Position numbers and translations under genes: made by a program. From the NCBI GenBank assembly GCA_029555025.1, contig JAKPTZ010000013.1:1-41113 (forward strand): a stretch of DNA of 41,113 nt. The letters are read 5' to 3'. Positions 23,755-32,976 of the stretch are shown here, in pieces. The notes below the pieces were generated by a model that did no database searches, was not told the origin of the DNA, and saw nothing but the letters and a program-made list of their open reading frames with translations. Source of the stretch: Deltaproteobacteria bacterium (GTDB taxonomy: Bacteria > Myxococcota_A > UBA9042 > DTJE01). Numbering within the stretch: the stretch's first letter is position 1; each line of letters starts with the position of its first letter.

Positions 23755-25308
23755 TCAGATGAACCGGCCCTCGGTGAAGCTGTACTCCCAGAAGGCACCA
23801 CGGGCCGAAGGCGGCTGGATCGTGGGGGGGTCGATTCCCAGCACCTTTGTAAGGAACTTCACGACTGGCTCGATTTCCCCGGGCGCCCTCAAGCGTAGCC
23901 ACCTCACCCCGAAGCCCCGGATCGGATCCTGCGCGCCCTCCCCAGTGGCGATACGGGTGACCTCGGCCGCAATCTGGATATCGAAGGCCGTCGAATCCGG
24001 CCTCTTGAAGGCAACCACGATTCGATGACCGACAACGGGTATCTCGCGGGCGTTGATGAAACCCCCGCCGGGGCTGACATCGGACGCGGTCGCCGAAACC
24101 GACTGTCCGGCGGACATCAGCCTTACCCCGAGTAACTTGGGCATGCGCCTGGTCTTGCGCCGATCCCTGGAGGACATCGCGACCGTCATCGGCCTGACCG
24201 TCGCCCCGGACGAGGCCGGCCTGGGGGTCGGACGATTCGGTCTGTCCTGGGCCGCAACATCTTCAAACGGATTTGTCATTGCCCTTGTGGGCACCGTATC
24301 GCGGCGGGACGGGTCTGCCGGGCCTGGTTCCGGCGACGGCGCGGAGTGGATTCCCGACACTTGCGAGGTCGCCCGACGATCGAACGCCGCATGCATAAGA
24401 TCACGAAATTCCACGTCATCGGTCGGTCTGGCCTCGATCCGCGGATCGACTGTCCGCGCGATGAAATCGACCATTCCCGGCGGAAATCCGGCTTCCGGCA
24501 GAACCTGGTCGATGCGCGGCGGAACATCCTTGACCTTCCTGACGCCGATCTCGATCGGGGTTCTTCCGTTTATGGGCAACTTGCCGGTAAGCAGTTCGTA
24601 CATCACGACCCCAAGCGAATACAGGTCGGTCCTTGCATCAAGCGACTTTCCCATCAACTGCTCGGGACTCATGTATGAAGGCGTCCCGAAGACCTTGCCG
24701 GCCATCGTTCCGGCGTGCGTGGGCCCGCCGATAATCTTGGCCACGCCGAAATCCAGCACCTTCACGAAGACTTCGCGAATCGAACGATCCATTACGAAGA
24801 TATTTTCCGGCTTCAGATCCCGGTGCAGGATTCCAGCCGAATGGGCTTCGGAAAGCGAATCAAGCACCTGATCGGCGATTTCGACAACCAGACGGGGTTC
24901 GATCGGGCCCCTTTCCTTCAGGTAGGTCGAAAGTGGCCGGCCCTCCAGGAATTCCATGGCCAGGAACATGTTTCCCTGTTCGTCTTCGCCGAAATCAAAG
25001 ACGGTCACGGTGTGCGGACTTTTCAGCCTGCTGACGGCGGCCGCCTCGACCCGGAAACGATCCCGCGCTTCCTTGTCGCCGGCCTTGTCCGGATTCAGAA
25101 TCTTTATGGCCACGTCACGATCGATTGACGTCTGCCTGGCCAGGAACACCATTCCCATTCCACCGCTCGCGATCATGCGCGTCAGCCTGAACCGCCCCGC
25201 AAGCAGCTTGGCCTCGGACGCCGAGGGCTTCGAGCCGGCCTTCTTTCCCGCATCCCCTTCGGCGGCCGCGCCAAATCCGGCAACCGCCGTCTGTCCCTTG
25301 AATCCCAT
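23755..25308 (-). CDS. Cytoplasmic Ser/Thr kinase fused to a C-terminal PilZ domain
   Basis: The 517-residue protein has a Hanks-type kinase at about 38-300: ASGGMG loop (47-52), K69, HRDLKPEN with D164, DFG in VLDFGVAK and GTPSYMSPEQL. A Pro/Ser/Arg linker (about 315-390) leads to a PilZ domain at about 395-500 with RRKTRR (an RxxxR motif) and DVSPGGGFI (a [D/N]xSxxG motif), so it keeps the residues that usually bind cyclic di-GMP. No membrane segment is visible. The fusion suggests that c-di-GMP tunes phosphorylation of unknown targets. The ATG at 25308 is used; a TTG five codons earlier is less likely. It diverges from mutS across a 202-bp gap. Confidence 0.92.
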   Translation of the reverse strand: MGFKGQTAVAGFGAAAEGDAGKKAGSKPSASEAKLLAGRFRLTRMIASGGMGMVFLARQTSIDRDVAIKILNPDKAGDKEARDRFRVEAAAVSRLKSPHTVTVFDFGEDEQGNMFLAMEFLEGRPLSTYLKERGPIEPRLVVEIADQVLDSLSEAHSAGILHRDLKPENIFVMDRSIREVFVKVLDFGVAKIIGGPTHAGTMAGKVFGTPSYMSPEQLMGKSLDARTDLYSLGVVMYELLTGKLPINGRTPIEIGVRKVKDVPPRIDQVLPEAGFPPGMVDFIARTVDPRIEARPTDDVEFRDLMHAAFDRRATSQVSGIHSAPSPEPGPADPSRRDTVPTRAMTNPFEDVAAQDRPNRPTPRPASSGATVRPMTVAMSSRDRRKTRRMPKLLGVRLMSAGQSVSATASDVSPGGGFINAREIPVVGHRIVVAFKRPDSTAFDIQIAAEVTRIATGEGAQDPIRGFGVRWLRLRAPGEIEPVVKFLTKVLGIDPPTIQPPSARGAFWEYSFTEGRFI

Positions 25309-25510
25309 TGTTAACCACCACAATTGAACCGAGTCGCCATCAGTCGATTCGCCTTCATGCGATTATTCGCATTGTCGAAACCATGAACTGATGTTTGCGC
25401 AAATATGGTGATTTAACGAACCGACGTCAATATCGTCAGCCAGAAAACCTGTCTAATAAGCGGCGAACCGAGCGTTATCAAATGATGACTTTTGCGATAT
25501 CCTTCGCGCC
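25309..25510. promoter_or_regulatory. Divergent control region between the kinase-PilZ gene and mutS
   Basis: This AT-richer gap must hold both promoters. It contains the palindrome TTTGCGCAAA (25394-25403), extendable to ATGTTTGCGCAAATAT (25391-25406) with one mismatched pair, a good size for an operator. CTAATAAG near 25454 could be a -10 facing mutS, but no clear -35 accompanies it. mutS has no visible Shine-Dalgarno site. Confidence 0.35.
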
Positions 25511-28117
25511 ATGGCTGGCGCCCCCACACCATCGATGCAGCAGTACCTGAAGGCCAAGGCGGAACACCCCGACTGCATGGTGCTTTTCAGGATGGGCGAC
25601 TTCTATGAAACCTTTTACGAGGACGCCCGCGATGCCGCCAGGATCCTGGACATCGCGCTGACTTCACGGAACAGGGACGCCGAGGATCCGGTTCCGATGG
25701 CCGGGGTGCCATGGCACTCGGTTTCCGGTTACATCCAGAAGCTGATCGATGCCGGCAAAAAGATTGCCATCTGCGAGCAGATGGAAGATCCAAAGCTGGC
25801 AAAAGGAATAGTGCGGCGCGACGTTGTCCGGGTGATAACCCCGGGCGTCCTTCTGGACACCGAACTCACGGATCCGTCGGAATCAAACCATCTTCTGTGC
25901 CTCTTAAGGGACGACCGTGGCTGGGCCGCGGCGGCCCTGGACGCGTCAACCGGGGATTTCTTCGGAACTTTCACTACGTCCGACAACGATCTCCGGCTGT
26001 TCCTGGACCGCCTGATTCCGCGGGAAGCCCTGGTCTATCTTCCGGACGACGCACTGCTTGCGATGCTTCCGCAATCCATCAGACTGACGACATCGCTGAC
26101 GCCGGCCGACACCGATTTGGGCCGGCTGGACGCCGACCGGATGGCGCTGTTCGCCAACTTCGATCCGTCCGGGCTGCTTGGATCGGCCGCCGCCTCGATT
26201 CTTTCGTACGTCAACCGGACGCACCCGGCCCTTTTGCCGACTATCCGGCCATTCAGGGACACCGTCGCATCGGAAACGATGTCCCTTCCCAACACGACGG
26301 TTCGCAACCTTGAACTGCTTTCCACCACTTCGGGTGATCGATCGCGCGGTTGCCTGTTCGCCTTTCTGAACCGAACCAGAACGGGAATGGGGGCCCGGCT
26401 TCTGCGCCAGTGGATGCTTGCCCCGCTTTCCGACGCCGACGGGATACGTGCCCGCCAGGACCGGATCAGGACGCTGTTTGACGCCCCGACCGAACGACAG
26501 CGCATAAGGGATGCGCTTACGGGCATCCCGGACATCGAACGCCTGCTGACAAGGCTTGCCGGCGGAAGCTGCTCGGCCCGCGACCTGAAGTCGCTGGCGG
26601 CCGGAATCGAAGGCATGCGCAAGGCGGCCTGGGTAATACGGGAAACCCCGCTTGACGCGCTTGTGGATCTTGCCGATGTTCCGCCTGCCCTGCTGGATCT
26701 GGCGACGACCATTGACAGGATTTTCGTCCAGGACGCGCCATCGACCGTCAAGGATGGCCAGATGATCGCCCGCGGGGTTTCGGACGAGTTGGATCGCGCC
26801 ATGGACATGGCGGAAAACGGGCGCCGTTACATCGCGATGTACGAAGCGGAAGAAAGGACGCGCTCGGGCATCCCCAAACTGCGCGTGAAATACAACCGGG
26901 TTTTCGGTTACACGATTGAAATCCCGACCTCCAGCGCGTCACGGGTTCCAGCCGACTTCGTGAGGCGCCAGACCCTGGCGAACGCGGAACGGTTCACCAC
27001 GGCCAGACTTTCCGAGCTTGAGCACCAGGTGATGACCGCCGAGGAAACTTCAAAGGAGTTGCAGTTCCAGATGTTCGAGCAGTGGCGCCTGGCCACGCTT
27101 GGACTGCGTACCGGACTCCAGCAGCTTGCGGACGGCATCGCGACGCTTGACGTGATTTCGACGCTTGCCGAAGTGGCCCATTCCAACGGCTGGACCAGGC
27201 CATCGATCGCCGAATCCAGGGTCATCTCAATCATCGACGGACGTCACCCGATCGTCGAGGCATCCATCCCCGACGGAACGTTCGTTCCGAACGACTTCGT
27301 TCTCGACGGCACCACGACCAGCATGGTGATCATCACCGGGCCCAACATGTCCGGAAAGTCGACCATCATGCGGCAGGTGGCGATCATCGTCCTGCTGGCC
27401 CACATGGGCAGCTTCGTGCCCGCAAGGCAGGCCGACATCGGCATCACCGACGCCATTTATACCCGGGTCGGCGCCATGGACGACATTGCGGCCGGACGCA
27501 GCACGTTCATGGTTGAAATGTCCGAGGCGGCCGAGATGCTGTCGCGTGCCACGGAACGCAGCCTTCTGATTCTGGACGAGATCGGGCGCGGCACATCGAC
27601 CTTCGACGGTGTCGCCATCGCATGGGCCATCGCGGAGTACATCCAGGACAGGATTCGTTGTCGAACCATGTTCGCGACCCATTACCACGAGCTTACCGAC
27701 CTGGTGCGAAGCATTCCGGCGGCCAGGAACCAGAGCGTGGCCGTCAAGGAGTGGGGAAATGAAGTGCTGTTCCTTCGCAAGCTGATCGACGGCCCGGCCA
27801 GCCGTTCCTATGGAATTCAGGTTGCAAGGCTGGCTGGACTTCCGGACGATATTATCATCAGATCCAGGGAAGTCCTTGCAAACCTTGAAAATTCGGAACT
27901 CGACGCGGTCGGGCGCCCTATGCTGGCCAGATCAAGAAGGCGCGCGGGCCCGACGGAAAGCACTTCACAGCTCGACCTTTTCGGGGCAAGCTGTGCATCC
28001 CAGCCAGACCCGCTGGTGCTGGAACTGGCCGATATCGACACCGACAGGTTGACTCCGATCGACGCGCTGGCCAGGCTGGCCACGCTGGCCCAGGCCGCAA
28101 GGGAACGAAAACGCTGA
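25511..28117 (+). CDS. mutS: DNA mismatch repair protein MutS
   Basis: Recognises mispaired bases and starts mismatch repair with MutL. The 868-residue length is typical of MutS1. The N-terminal mismatch-binding motif is MGDFYETFYEDA (Phe-x-Glu near residues 35-37); SGYIQKLIDAGKKIAICEQMEDP and RDVVRVITPGVL follow. The lever/clamp region runs through the middle, and the ATPase domain has GPNMSGKSTIMRQ (Walker A), STFMVEMSE, LLILDEIGRGTSTFDG (Walker B and ABC signature) and FATHYHEL. All motifs are intact. There is no Shine-Dalgarno before the ATG, so translation may be leaderless or weak. mutL is not in the window. The RibBA-like gene follows after 31 bp. Confidence 0.97.
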   Translation: MAGAPTPSMQQYLKAKAEHPDCMVLFRMGDFYETFYEDARDAARILDIALTSRNRDAEDPVPMAGVPWHSVSGYIQKLIDAGKKIAICEQMEDPKLAKGIVRRDVVRVITPGVLLDTELTDPSESNHLLCLLRDDRGWAAAALDASTGDFFGTFTTSDNDLRLFLDRLIPREALVYLPDDALLAMLPQSIRLTTSLTPADTDLGRLDADRMALFANFDPSGLLGSAAASILSYVNRTHPALLPTIRPFRDTVASETMSLPNTTVRNLELLSTTSGDRSRGCLFAFLNRTRTGMGARLLRQWMLAPLSDADGIRARQDRIRTLFDAPTERQRIRDALTGIPDIERLLTRLAGGSCSARDLKSLAAGIEGMRKAAWVIRETPLDALVDLADVPPALLDLATTIDRIFVQDAPSTVKDGQMIARGVSDELDRAMDMAENGRRYIAMYEAEERTRSGIPKLRVKYNRVFGYTIEIPTSSASRVPADFVRRQTLANAERFTTARLSELEHQVMTAEETSKELQFQMFEQWRLATLGLRTGLQQLADGIATLDVISTLAEVAHSNGWTRPSIAESRVISIIDGRHPIVEASIPDGTFVPNDFVLDGTTTSMVIITGPNMSGKSTIMRQVAIIVLLAHMGSFVPARQADIGITDAIYTRVGAMDDIAAGRSTFMVEMSEAAEMLSRATERSLLILDEIGRGTSTFDGVAIAWAIAEYIQDRIRCRTMFATHYHELTDLVRSIPAARNQSVAVKEWGNEVLFLRKLIDGPASRSYGIQVARLAGLPDDIIIRSREVLANLENSELDAVGRPMLARSRRRAGPTESTSQLDLFGASCASQPDPLVLELADIDTDRLTPIDALARLATLAQAARERKR

Positions 28118-28148
28118 CCGGAAGCTTTGAATATTGCAGGAAACCGAC

Positions 28149-29282
28149 ATGCTCTCAACGATTGAAAACGCCATCAGTTATCTGAAGGCCGGCCGGATGA
28201 TAATTCTGGTCGATGACGAGGATCGCGAAAACGAGGGCGACCTTGTCGTCGCCGCTGAACTGACCACGCCGGAGCACATCGCCTTCATGGCTAAAAAGGC
28301 CCGGGGCCTGATCTGTCTCGCGATGGACGGTCCGCTTTGCGACAGGCTTGGCCTGGAAATGATGGTGCGCCACAACACCGCGCCGCTCGGAACCGCTTTT
28401 ACGGTTTCGCTTGACGCCCGTGACGGCGTTAGAACCGGAATAACCGCGGCCGACCGGGCCGCGACAATCCTGAAGGCGGTTCAGGACGATTCGACCAGGG
28501 CCGACTTTGTTTTTCCAGGTTCCGTCTTCCCGCTGCGCGCCGTGCCCGGCGGGGTTCTGTCAAGAACGGGCCAGACGGAAGGCTCGGTTGATCTTGCAAG
28601 GCTTGCCGGGCTGAAGCCGGCGGGGGTAATCTGCGAAATCCTTGACGAAGACGGCACCATGATGCGTCTTCCGTCGCTCATGAAGTTCGGCGCGAAGTAC
28701 GACATTCCGGTGGTATCGGTGGCCGACATCATCGCGTTCCGACTGCGCCACGAGCAGCAGGTCCGCGAAGATGCACGGGCGGAACTGCCGACCGAATTCG
28801 GCACATTCACGGTCATTTCATTTTCAACCACGCTTGACAGCCGAACGCACCTGGCGCTTGTGATGGGCGACGTGACAACCCCGGAACCTGTCCTTACGCG
28901 TGTCCACCGGGCAAACTTTCCCGGCGACGTCTTTCCGTTCATTGACGGGCAGGGTCGCGAGGAAGTGGCCGCGGCACTGCGGATTATTGCCGCCGAAGGC
29001 AGGGGCATCCTGCTTTACCTGAACCGCGAGGAGACGGGCGAGGATCTTCTTGGCACCTTGCAGCGGCTTGACGCTGAAAAGGACGGGGAACACGTTCTTC
29101 GCAAGGCGGTCGGCCTGGAATCCGAGATGACCTTCCGTGACTTCGGCATCGGGGCGCAGATTCTGCGTACCCTTTCAGTCCGCAACCTGTGCGTCATTAC
29201 ACGAAATCCACGGCGCTATTCGGGACTTGCGGGATTCGGCCTGAATGTTGACGCGTTCCGGGAGCTGGTTGAAAATCCATGA
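28149..29282 (+). CDS. RibBA-like protein with degenerate active sites in both domains
   Basis: The 377-residue protein has the layout of RibBA, joining 3,4-dihydroxy-2-butanone-4-phosphate synthase to GTP cyclohydrolase II. In the first half [10 protein letters not shown] (E27), GITAADR and [12 protein letters not shown] are kept, but PGHVFPLR is PGSVFPLR (S125) and the metal-binding His of GHTEA is Gln (TGQTEG, Q142; E. coli RibB His153). In the second half the three zinc cysteines are replaced ([18 protein letters not shown], residues 252-269) and RQEGR is NREET. The fold seems whole ([16 protein letters not shown]). Inactive second domains are known in RibBX proteins; loss of the synthase His is further. 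It may be regulatory or have a new role. ATG at 28149 has CAGGA eight bases upstream. Confidence 0.88.
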   Translation: MLSTIENAISYLKAGRMIILVDDEDRENEGDLVVAAELTTPEHIAFMAKKARGLICLAMDGPLCDRLGLEMMVRHNTAPLGTAFTVSLDARDGVRTGITAADRAATILKAVQDDSTRADFVFPGSVFPLRAVPGGVLSRTGQTEGSVDLARLAGLKPAGVICEILDEDGTMMRLPSLMKFGAKYDIPVVSVADIIAFRLRHEQQVREDARAELPTEFGTFTVISFSTTLDSRTHLALVMGDVTTPEPVLTRVHRANFPGDVFPFIDGQGREEVAAALRIIAAEGRGILLYLNREETGEDLLGTLQRLDAEKDGEHVLRKAVGLESEMTFRDFGIGAQILRTLSVRNLCVITRNPRRYSGLAGFGLNVDAFRELVENP

Positions 29283-29313
29283 CGTAAGTTCCCTGAACTA
29301 TGAGGTGGTGAGC

Positions 29314-29523
29314 ATGTCCGACTGTCAGCGAAAGGAACAGAATGCCGCCAGGTGCACATGTTCATACCCCGGCTGCCCGCGCCACGCGGTCTGCTGCGAG
29401 TGCCTGCAATACCACTGGTCGAAAAAACAGGTGCCCGGCTGCATGTTTCCGCCCGATGCCGAGGCCACCTGGGATCGCAGCCTTTCCCATTTCATAAGGG
29501 TCTGGCAGGAAAAGGGTTTCTGA
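29314..29523 (+). CDS. Small Cys-rich protein, DUF6485-like
   Basis: A 69-residue protein with the spacing C-x10-C-x-C-x4-C-x4-CCECLQYH, followed by GCMFPPDAEATWDRSLSHFI. This looks like the DUF6485 family of short proteins of unknown function, which may bind a metal through the clustered Cys and His residues. GAGGTGG lies five bases before the ATG at 29314. It sits in a tight plus-strand run, 31 bp after the RibBA-like gene and 17 bp before the transporter, so it is probably co-transcribed with them. Confidence 0.75.
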   Translation: MSDCQRKEQNAARCTCSYPGCPRHAVCCECLQYHWSKKQVPGCMFPPDAEATWDRSLSHFIRVWQEKGF

Positions 29524-29540
29524 CCCGCGAAGGATGAACG

Positions 29541-32027
29541 ATGGACAGTGAATCGAACCGGGCCTCAAGGGATTTGCCCTGCCCGAACTGGCTTGCCAGG
29601 TGGATCGCATTTTCCGTTTCCCGGCCAAGACTTGTGCTCGCCTCTGCCGCGCTTGTTTTCGCGCTGTCGGTGTTTTTCGCGTCGAAGCTGGAACTGAAGA
29701 CGGATCTGGTCGAGCTTCTTCCAACCGATGCCCCTTCGGTCGTGAACCTGGAAACGATGCGCACTCGAGTTGCGGTTCACCAGAACCTTGCGGTGGCCAT
29801 CGAATGCCCCGACCTGAAGGCGGCCCAGAAATTTTCCGACGATATCACTACATTGATCCGGGCACTTCCGCCCGAGGAAGTCCTTGCGGTTGATAACAAC
29901 ATCAAGGAAATCAAGGACTACTACACCCGGAACAAGTACCTGTTCGCGGATCTGGAAGACCTTGTCGAGGTCCGCGACAAGATCGCCCAGCGCATCCAGG
30001 AGGAGACTGAAGGCGCCCTGGTCGAATCGCTGGACGACGAACCGGCGCCCAGAACAGATCTGAAATTCGACAGGCTTCGCGAGAAATACGAATCCAAGGT
30101 AAAGATTCAGGAAAGGTACGTTGACGGATACTACACGAACCCGGATCGCAACCTGGTCGCGGTCTTCATTTACCCTCCGTCAAGTTCGCTGGACACGGCC
30201 AGCAACCAGAAGCTTGTCGATAAGGTTCAAGGCTTCATCAGAAGCCTGAATCCCGCCGCTTATCATCCGGAAATGAAGGTTGGCCTGACCGGTGAAATCA
30301 AGACCGGTCTTGAGGAACGCGAGGCTCTGAAGTCCGACATGACGTTCGTGTCGCTTCTGTGTCTGGGACTGATAGCCCTGCTGATCGTCGTTTATTACCG
30401 CAGCATACGAATCACGGCGGTCATCGGGGTGCCGATGCTGCTTGGCCTGGCTGCGGCTCTTGCGGTCACGACCTTCGCCATCGGGTACCTGAATACTGCC
30501 ACCGCCTTCCTGGCCGCGATCATCGCCGGCAACGGCATCAATTTCATGTTGATGTTCACGGCCAGGTTCTTCGAGGAAGCCCGATCCAACCCGGATTCGA
30601 CGGTATCCCAGGATCTTACGACGTCGGCGTGGAGCACTCTTCGCGGAACCCTGATTGCGGGTCTGGGAGCATCCATCGCATACGGTTCGCTGGTATTTGC
30701 CGGCTTCCGGGGCTTCCGGCAGTTCGGCATCATCGGGGGCATCGGCATGATCCTGTGCTGGCTGGCCACCTTCCTGGTCGGACCGGCCCTGATCGCCATC
30801 ATGCATCGGCGCAAACCGATGCGGGATCGCCAGGGCAGCCCATCCCGGTTCGCCCCGGGACGCTTCTTCGCGATGCTGGTCGAAAGATGGCCAAGATTCA
30901 TCCTGGCTTTTGCCCTGATTTCCACGGCGGCATCAATCCTGGTGATTCTTCCGTGGTCTTTCGACCCGTTTGAATACGACTTCAGGAAGCTTCGAAACGT
31001 CGCCGGTTACGCAGGTGGCTCCGCCGCGCTTTCGAAGAAGGTTGACAAGATTTTCGACCTGCCGCAGAGCCCCACCCCGGTCGTGACGGATCGCGCCTCG
31101 GACGTTCCGGGAATGAAGGCGGCGATTCTTGCCAGCCCGTCTTCGCGCGCAATCATCGGCGGGGTCAAGACACTGCAGGATTCGGTGCCGGATCGGCAGG
31201 CCGAAAAGCTGGAAGTGCTGGCCGAAATCAGGCGGATGATCGATTCGAAGATGGACTTCCTGTCCCCGGCGGATCGTGAAAAGGTCATGGAGTACAGACC
31301 GACCGACGACCTGGGGATCATTGGCCTGGACGATGTCCCGGCGTCCCTTGCCCGGCCGTTCCAGGAATCCGACGGAAGCCGAGGCCGCATCCTTTACGTC
31401 TATGGACGCAAAGGTGACAGCCTGCTTGACGGAAAGTATCTTCTGAAGTTTGCCCGCTTCATACGCGGGGTGAAATATGAAGATGGAGTCAAGGCCATTC
31501 CGGTCGGCCAGCCGATGGTCTTCGCCGACATGATTGATTCGATCCTGTCGGATGGGCTGAAGGTCACTGCCGCATCCTTTATCGGCGTGCTGCTGCTGCT
31601 GGTGGTCGCTTTCAGGAAAAGGCTGCCGGTATTCGCGGTCATGCTTCCGGTCGTAATCGGAACAATCTGGATGCTTGGCGTCGCGGCGCTGATGGGGGCA
31701 AAGCTGAACTTCCTGAACTTCGTCGTGATACCGATCACTCTTGGAATAAGCGTTGATTACGGTTCGAACATCATCAGCCGCTATCTTCAGGAGGGGCGCG
31801 GGAGCATGGGGCGAGTCGTTTCTTCGGCCGGCGGGGCCGTGATGCTTTGTGCGTTGACCACGATCATCGGGTACGCGACCCTTCTGACTTCGACCAACCT
31901 TGCACTGCGCAGCTTCGGCCTGCTTGCCGACGTCGGTGAAGTGGCCTGCATCCTTGCCGCCGAAGTCGTCATGACGGCATTCATCGTCTGGCATGAACGT
32001 TCGACAACAAAAATCCGGCAGCGCTGA
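29541..32027 (+). CDS. MMPL/RND-family transporter
   Basis: The 828-residue inner-membrane protein has the duplicated RND layout: a first membrane segment (about 31-50), a periplasmic domain (about 51-270) with a charged coiled stretch, a block of membrane segments (277-425), a second single segment (about 455), a second periplasmic domain and a final block (665-815). Family patterns include GLTGEIKTGLEEREALKSDM, GNGINFMLMF.ARFFEE, and in the second half ITLGISVDYGSNIISRY. These proton-driven proteins move lipids or hydrophobic compounds outward. The size resembles hopanoid transporter HpnN but no hopanoid genes are adjacent, so the cargo is open. GAAGGA precedes the ATG. Confidence 0.9.
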   Translation: MDSESNRASRDLPCPNWLARWIAFSVSRPRLVLASAALVFALSVFFASKLELKTDLVELLPTDAPSVVNLETMRTRVAVHQNLAVAIECPDLKAAQKFSDDITTLIRALPPEEVLAVDNNIKEIKDYYTRNKYLFADLEDLVEVRDKIAQRIQEETEGALVESLDDEPAPRTDLKFDRLREKYESKVKIQERYVDGYYTNPDRNLVAVFIYPPSSSLDTASNQKLVDKVQGFIRSLNPAAYHPEMKVGLTGEIKTGLEEREALKSDMTFVSLLCLGLIALLIVVYYRSIRITAVIGVPMLLGLAAALAVTTFAIGYLNTATAFLAAIIAGNGINFMLMFTARFFEEARSNPDSTVSQDLTTSAWSTLRGTLIAGLGASIAYGSLVFAGFRGFRQFGIIGGIGMILCWLATFLVGPALIAIMHRRKPMRDRQGSPSRFAPGRFFAMLVERWPRFILAFALISTAASILVILPWSFDPFEYDFRKLRNVAGYAGGSAALSKKVDKIFDLPQSPTPVVTDRASDVPGMKAAILASPSSRAIIGGVKTLQDSVPDRQAEKLEVLAEIRRMIDSKMDFLSPADREKVMEYRPTDDLGIIGLDDVPASLARPFQESDGSRGRILYVYGRKGDSLLDGKYLLKFARFIRGVKYEDGVKAIPVGQPMVFADMIDSILSDGLKVTAASFIGVLLLLVVAFRKRLPVFAVMLPVVIGTIWMLGVAALMGAKLNFLNFVVIPITLGISVDYGSNIISRYLQEGRGSMGRVVSSAGGAVMLCALTTIIGYATLLTSTNLALRSFGLLADVGEVACILAAEVVMTAFIVWHERSTTKIRQR

Positions 32028-32091
32028 TATCCGCTTTTCAAATCGACTGTTTGGGGTATATTCGTTGCAAACGGATTTCGCGGGGGGGACC

Positions 32092-32976
32092 GTGAAGGAA
32101 GAACGACAGACCAGGGTAACCCGGGTCAACAGGCTGTTTACCGGCAATCTTGTCAGTTCGGTCTGTCTTGTCGAGATTTACGGGGCGAATCTGGGTCGCA
32201 AGTACGACTTCATGACGGAAGTGGTGACAATCGGTCGGGATCCCGACAACATAATCGTGCTTGAATCCGATTCGGTAAGCCGGAAGCATGCCAGGATTGA
32301 GAAGGCAAACCAGGACTGGTACATCGTTGACCTTGGAAGCACGAACGGCACGTACGTCAACGACATCCTGATTATGCCAAGGGCGCGACTGACGTCCGGG
32401 CAGTTCATCAAGATTGGCGACAGCATCTTCAAGTACCTTAACGGCGACAACCTTGAGTCGGCCTATCACGAGGAAATTTACCGTACCGTCGTCACGGACG
32501 GCCTTACACAGGTTGCGAACAAGCGCGCCCTTGGCGACTTCCTGGAACGCGAGCTGGCCCGTGCAAGGCGGCACAGGCGAACCCTGACGGTGCTGATGAT
32601 GGATCTTGACCACTTCAAGCTGATCAACGACACGCACGGCCACCTGACCGGCGATGTGGTCCTGAAGGAAGTGGCGGGGATCGTCCGGACCCGCATCCGC
32701 AAGGACGAGCTTTTTGCCAGGTACGGCGGCGAGGAATTCGTTTGTGTTCTTCCCGAAACCAACCTTGAAGCGGCAAAGACCCTGGCCGAGGACATCCGTG
32801 CCGCGGTCGAGGGGCACGGCGTCAACTTCGAGGGCCAGGAAATATCGGTCACGGTAAGTATCGGCGCGGCCGAATTCGACGCGGAAAAACACCAGTCCAC
32901 GACCGACCTCCTGATGGAGGCGGACAAGAACCTGTATATCGCAAAGAACAACGGCAGGAACTGCATACATGGCTGA
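32092..32976 (+). CDS. FHA-domain diguanylate cyclase (FHA-GGDEF)
   Basis: The 294-residue cytoplasmic protein makes cyclic di-GMP from GTP. The FHA domain (about residues 25-115) shows VTIGRDPDN, SVSRKHARI and LGSTNGTYVN, the phosphothreonine-binding residues. The GGDEF domain (about 125-290) shows DGLTQVANKRAL, DLDHFKLINDTHGH and the active motif ARYGGEEF. At the place of the inhibitory RxxD site there is RKDE, so product inhibition may be altered. A Ser/Thr kinase such as those in this window could supply the phosphorylated partner. GTG at 32092 follows a run of seven G; the frame extends further up without a better site. TATATT at 32057 may be a -10. It overlaps the next gene by eight bases. 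Confidence 0.92.
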   Translation: MKEERQTRVTRVNRLFTGNLVSSVCLVEIYGANLGRKYDFMTEVVTIGRDPDNIIVLESDSVSRKHARIEKANQDWYIVDLGSTNGTYVNDILIMPRARLTSGQFIKIGDSIFKYLNGDNLESAYHEEIYRTVVTDGLTQVANKRALGDFLERELARARRHRRTLTVLMMDLDHFKLINDTHGHLTGDVVLKEVAGIVRTRIRKDELFARYGGEEFVCVLPETNLEAAKTLAEDIRAAVEGHGVNFEGQEISVTVSIGAAEFDAEKHQSTTDLLMEADKNLYIAKNNGRNCIHG

